Shown: positions 61,059 through 64,000 of the stretch, piece by piece
Numbering within the stretch: position 1 is the first letter of the stretch
Layout: each line of letters starts with the position of its first letter
Assembly: GCA_028704435.1 (NCBI GenBank)
Contig: JAQWFL010000015.1
Location: forward strand, 1-64,000
Source: Anaerostipes sp.
GTDB taxonomy: Bacteria; Bacillota; Clostridia; Lachnospirales; Lachnospiraceae
Direction: 5' to 3'
Length of the DNA: 64,000 bases
The notes under the pieces: model-generated
Told to the model about the DNA's origin: nothing
Databases searched by the model: none
The model's input: the letters and a program-made list of their open reading frames with translations, nothing else
Position numbers and translations under genes: made by a program

Positions 61059-61640
61059 CTATTTTGAAAATAATCCTATGACTGTGGAAGCTGTGGTAAT
61101 TAAAAAATATACCACAGGAATTATGTTACGACTCTTTTTTCCATGATAGACATGGTCTAAAATATACGACAACATAATAGAGAAAATAAGTGACGTATAA
61201 ATACTAGTACATGGATTAAGGTAAGGTGGCTGTTGCACATTGTTTGCAATCAGTGTGTAGATACAGTCAAAAACAATGGTTATAATATTAGGAATCAAAT
61301 AGCATAAATAGATTAAACTTTTAAAATTCTTTTTATTTTCAATGGTGACGGAATCTATTCTGCTAACGCATATACGAAAAATAGGAGATAGGATACTAAC
61401 AGTAATTACAACAGTAATCCATGAAAAGAAAAGGAAAACCGGGACTAATACATATGTATTTAAATGAATTTGTTTTAAAAAGCTACCGAAAGCATCGTTA
61501 TTAATCTTGTTCATAGATATAGCAAAAGATACGGCATAGAATGCAAGAAATAGAAAAAATACAACAAATACAGAAGTCTTTTCTCGTTCTTTGCAAAATA
61601 TCTCTCTTGGGTTTTTGAATAGTAATATGAAATCTTTCAT
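61059..61640 (-). CDS. YIP1-family membrane protein
   Basis: A 193-residue protein with five probable helices. ILLFKNPREIFCKEREKTSVFVVFFLFLAFYAVS is the usual YIP1 beginning, and the later pattern of helices fits. It is the first gene of the MFP/ABC operon, 30 bases before the adaptor. In Gram-positive bacteria YIP1 proteins often accompany MFP/MacB systems. Its role is unknown. Confidence 0.75.
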   Translation of the reverse strand: MKDFILLFKNPREIFCKEREKTSVFVVFFLFLAFYAVSFAISMNKINNDAFGSFLKQIHLNTYVLVPVFLFFSWITVVITVSILSPIFRICVSRIDSVTIENKKNFKSLIYLCYLIPNIITIVFDCIYTLIANNVQQPPYLNPCTSIYTSLIFSIMLSYILDHVYHGKKSRNIIPVVYFLITTASTVIGLFSK

Positions 61641-61691
61641 AGAAACTCCTTTTCGTTTGTGTTGCTTGTTTTTTAATTGATAATATATTCT

Positions 61692-61720
61692 ATTTTACTA
61701 TATTGAAAGTATAGGAACAA
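61692..61720 (-). promoter_or_regulatory. promoter of the YIP1/MFP/ABC operon
   Basis: On the minus strand TTGTTC (61720-61715), 17-bp spacer, TAAAAT (61697-61692). Confidence 0.55.
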
Positions 61721-61811
61721 GTAGCAGAAAAATATGATTAATTAAAAAAATGTGTTAAAATAAACTTACATAAAAATTGACAAATTTTTTAGAAGAGGGG
61801 GGAAATGTTTA

Positions 61812-62888
61812 ATGAAGATTGAACTTGAGAAGTGGGAACTCAAAAAGCTGATTTTCTGGTTTATGCTTTTATCAATATTGGCGACCATTTTTTTATCGTA
61901 TACTTCATGGGATATGTATAACGATAAAACATCAGAAGAGTACTACTGGAAATCTCATTTGAATGAGGAGGTCAAAAATCAAGCCTACGTAGATGAGATA
62001 TCAAAAAATGCAACAGAGGTCACAGTTGGAAGCTATATAGAGACTCTCAAAGAGATTAATATGAAGACCAGCAGTTTTACCATGATTGCAAAAGTATGGT
62101 TTGTGTGGGACGGAAAGAAAGACCTTGATATGATGAATCATTTCCACGTATATAATGGAGTATTAAATAAACTTATTCCACAGAGGGATGAGATTATAAA
62201 TGGAAAGCATTATCAACTATGTCGAATCAATATCACAGTTTCAAAAAATTTCTGGACAAAAAGATTTCCTTTAGAATCTCATCAATTAAGATTTTATTTG
62301 GAACCAGATTATGGAATAAGGAAAGTTAAGTTAAAAGCGGACAGTGGAAAGTCAGGGGTAAGCTCAGGGCTAAGCTATGCAGGATATAATTTTGTGAGAA
62401 GTGCAGATTCCATAAAGACTATGGAGTATGAGAATTCCTTTGGAACGGACAATAAAACAGGAGATGTTATATCTGAATATATGAGTCAGATTGAAATAAA
62501 CCGATCTGGACTTGGAGTTTATTTAAAGTGTTTTATAGCATTGTTTGGAACCTCTCTTTGGATTTTTATTACTATATACATATGTACATACCATAGAGTA
62601 GATCCTTTAGGTATGATTCCAGCAGCTCTATTTGGAACGGTATCCAATATCATGGTTGGAGCCAATCTGCTTCCAGATGCGTTGGATATAGGTTTGTTAG
62701 AATATGTGAATACATGGGGTGTTTTTACCATATTGTTTGGTGCAGTTATTATTATTAACATTAATCGTATCCGAACCAAATATAAAGATTATGAGTACGC
62801 GACATTGTATGGAAGAATTATGTTTTACACGTTACTATTTTTTGTTGTCATGGGGCATTTAATTCTGCCAATCGCGGCATTTATGTAA
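61812..62888 (+). CDS. protein resembling a pentameric ligand-gated ion channel (Cys-loop-like)
   Basis: A 358-residue membrane protein. Seen: an N-terminal helix (about 13-31), an extracellular domain with VTVGSYIETLKEINMKTSSF and IAKVWFVWDGKKDL, then ITVSKNFWTKRFPLESHQLR, matching the start and the FPxDxQ loop of Cys-loop receptor ligand domains. Four C-terminal helices follow (about 237-256, 262-287, 293-313, 333-356), like M1-M4. The extra N-terminal helix is not typical of GLIC or ELIC. GAGGGGGG lies upstream, rather far. I infer a divergent channel or receptor; no function is proven. The next gene is 15 bases away. Confidence 0.6.
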   Translation: MKIELEKWELKKLIFWFMLLSILATIFLSYTSWDMYNDKTSEEYYWKSHLNEEVKNQAYVDEISKNATEVTVGSYIETLKEINMKTSSFTMIAKVWFVWDGKKDLDMMNHFHVYNGVLNKLIPQRDEIINGKHYQLCRINITVSKNFWTKRFPLESHQLRFYLEPDYGIRKVKLKADSGKSGVSSGLSYAGYNFVRSADSIKTMEYENSFGTDNKTGDVISEYMSQIEINRSGLGVYLKCFIALFGTSLWIFITIYICTYHRVDPLGMIPAALFGTVSNIMVGANLLPDALDIGLLEYVNTWGVFTILFGAVIIININRIRTKYKDYEYATLYGRIMFYTLLFFVVMGHLILPIAAFM

Positions 62889-62903
62889 GAAAGGAGATTT
62901 AAT

Positions 62904-63548
62904 ATGACAGATTCAAATGATGAAAAAAGGAGATATCAAAGAAACTTGATTATATTGTTCCCTTTTTGTGTTTTGATAGAGCTTTTGACTGTCTATGCAA
63001 TTGGAAATGTTGATGTAATACCAGTTTGGTTACAGGGAATCGGTGGTTTTTTTGGAGCACTGATTGGAGGGCCACTTTTTGGGGGATTAGTGTTAGTTGC
63101 ATTTACAATAATTGAACTTATGGTTCATTTTGAACTTATACATGTATTCATAATATTACCAACCATAGCGGCAATTATTTCTTTTGGTTTTGTGACGAGA
63201 ATGGGATTTTTTAAGAATTTAAAAGGTGTTGCTTTAACTGTGACCGCGGTTGCTTTCGTTCGGACTATGACTACAACTCCGGTTTTAATCGCAGTTTCTG
63301 GAGGACATGTATCAAACAATGATTTTGCAGAGTCATTGTTTGTAGGAATCTGGCATGCAGGTTTGAGTGTTCCTTTTGCAACCATGTTGTCAACGCTTAT
63401 AGCGTATTTTATAGATTGTGGAATTATTGTTATGATTTCTTATTTTGTACTTCGTATATTTTGGAATTTCTGGGATCGAAATTTTGATGTGAAAGTAGTA
63501 GAAGCAATTAAGATTCAAGTAGTAGAAGAAAAAGATTTAGATGAATAG
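62904..63548 (+). CDS. uncharacterised five- to six-helix membrane protein, partner of the channel-like gene
   Basis: A 214-residue membrane protein. Helices near 14-33, 40-75 (GIGGFFGALIGGPLFGGLVLVAF), 78-100, 105-130 and 150-190. The glycine-rich GALIGGPLFGGL segment recalls ECF-type S components and 5TM-LYT sensor domains, but I cannot assign a family. AAAGGAG lies eight bases before ATG. It is probably cotranscribed with the channel-like gene and ends in a terminator, so the two form a small operon. Confidence 0.65.
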   Translation: MTDSNDEKRRYQRNLIILFPFCVLIELLTVYAIGNVDVIPVWLQGIGGFFGALIGGPLFGGLVLVAFTIIELMVHFELIHVFIILPTIAAIISFGFVTRMGFFKNLKGVALTVTAVAFVRTMTTTPVLIAVSGGHVSNNDFAESLFVGIWHAGLSVPFATMLSTLIAYFIDCGIIVMISYFVLRIFWNFWDRNFDVKVVEAIKIQVVEEKDLDE

Positions 63549-63552
63549 AGAG

Positions 63553-63588
63553 AATAAGGATGGATGCCAAATGGTATTCATCCTTATT
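63553..63588. terminator. bidirectional terminator
   Basis: AATAAGGATG-GATGCCA pairs with TGGTATT-CATCCTTATT between convergent genes; it overlaps the stop codon of the minus-strand gene. Confidence 0.75.
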
Positions 63589-64000
63589 TCATATAATAGC
63601 CAAGGTCTGAAAAAGCTTTCTTTGTCTGGGCAACATCGTGTTGAATTTGATCTAGGTCTTTTAACGCTAAAGACAAGAAAATTGTATCAATAATCATGGA
63701 CTGTACAATAATAGAAGTCTGGCTTGCAAGATGAAATTGATTTTCTGTTCCAGAAGTAAATAATGGAATGTCTGCTTTCTTTGCAAGTTTTTCATTTCCA
63801 TATTGAGTAATCAAGATTACCTTAGAGTTTTGGCTTTTTGCAATATCAATGAGCTGATGTGTCTGCAAAGAGTTTCCAAAAGTAGAAAAGCAGATGAGTA
63901 AATCATTGGCTTTCATATTTAATACAGATTCCAATTGCAAATGTATATCTTCATGGTGAATCACAGGAATTCCAAGGCGGAGAAGTTTAATTTGAAACTC
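63584..64000 (-). CDS. RpiR-family regulator, C-terminal SIS part; 5' end outside window
   Basis: The frame is open through base 64000, so an internal GTG is not the start. The visible 138 residues are a SIS sugar-phosphate-binding domain: LLRLGIPVIHHEDIHLQLESV, ANDLLICFSTFGNSLQTHQLIDIA and NSKVILITQYGNEKLAKKADI. This is the effector part of RpiR/MurR-type regulators; the N-terminal HTH would lie beyond the edge. Regulators of this type often control sialic acid or amino-sugar genes, which would fit the orphan nanE 10 kb away, but that link is speculative. Confidence 0.85.
   Translation of the reverse strand, partial: EFQIKLLRLGIPVIHHEDIHLQLESVLNMKANDLLICFSTFGNSLQTHQLIDIAKSQNSKVILITQYGNEKLAKKADIPLFTSGTENQFHLASQTSIIVQSMIIDTIFLSLALKDLDQIQHDVAQTKKAFSDLGYYMK

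Overview
This AT-rich window reads like a gut-type Firmicute, most likely a Lachnospiraceae or related Clostridia. The grounds are the AT-rich codon use, strong AGGAGG ribosome sites, TTGACA/TATAAT promoters, PRD regulators, mannose-, galactitol- and ascorbate-type PTS loci, a Clostridia-type PurF homologue and an Rpn-type nuclease remnant. Genus cannot be fixed from sequence alone. I see no rRNA, tRNA, CRISPR array or insertion sequence.

Layout. 1-1098: 3' part of an RpoD-like sigma factor. 1.1-8.2 kb: a probable magnesium locus with two MgtA-type P-type ATPases, a receiver-less OmpR-type regulator, three small membrane proteins and two matching promoter/operator sites. 8.2-10.1 kb: SOS-type UmuC polymerase with a frameshifted YolD partner. 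10.2-12.4 kb: arsenic-type operon (ArsR, permease, thioredoxin-like protein, ArsC) with two ArsR-like palindromes. 12.5-15.2 kb: OhrR-type regulator, thioredoxin, a thioredoxin-reductase homologue without an NADPH motif, and a DUF445 protein.

15.2-51.9 kb is dominated by sugar and polyol uptake in three PTS blocks. Block 1 (15.2-24.4 kb) has a PRD activator, a divergent class II aldolase, a mannose-family EIIA-B-C-D set, a Zn dehydrogenase, an FGGY kinase and a dedicated HPr-like protein. Block 2 (24.4-31.5 kb) has a divergent DeoR/HAD pair and a galactitol-type PTS with Zn dehydrogenase, fuculose-phosphate-type aldolase and Fe aldehyde reductase. Its logic suggests polyol -> polyol-P -> ketose-1-P -> DHAP + short aldehyde -> alcohol. 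An L,D-transpeptidase and a two-gene sensor-kinase/c-di-GMP module (31.6-39.2 kb) separate it from block 3 (39.4-51.9 kb). Block 3 is one long operon with a split mannose-family PTS, three GatD-like and one further Zn dehydrogenase, an AlsE-like epimerase, an HxlB-like isomerase, an unknown small protein, a second PRD regulator and an ascorbate-type PTS.

51.9-64 kb is mixed: a proteasome-fold-like protein and ProA; NanE followed by an eroded Rpn nuclease; a ThiW-like transporter; a PurF homologue lacking the glutaminase cysteine; a YdcF-like protein; a YIP1 / membrane-fusion / MacB-type ABC operon; a protein resembling a pentameric ligand-gated ion channel with an unknown membrane partner; and the 3' end of an RpiR-type regulator.

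The most unusual points are the paired MgtA operators at identical promoter geometry, the channel-like pair at 61.8-63.5 kb, the composite hexitol operon with three GatD paralogues, the NADPH-motif-less reductase beside OhrR, the Cys-less PurF, and a Shine-Dalgarno separated from its start codon by a perfect hairpin ahead of the aldolase gene.
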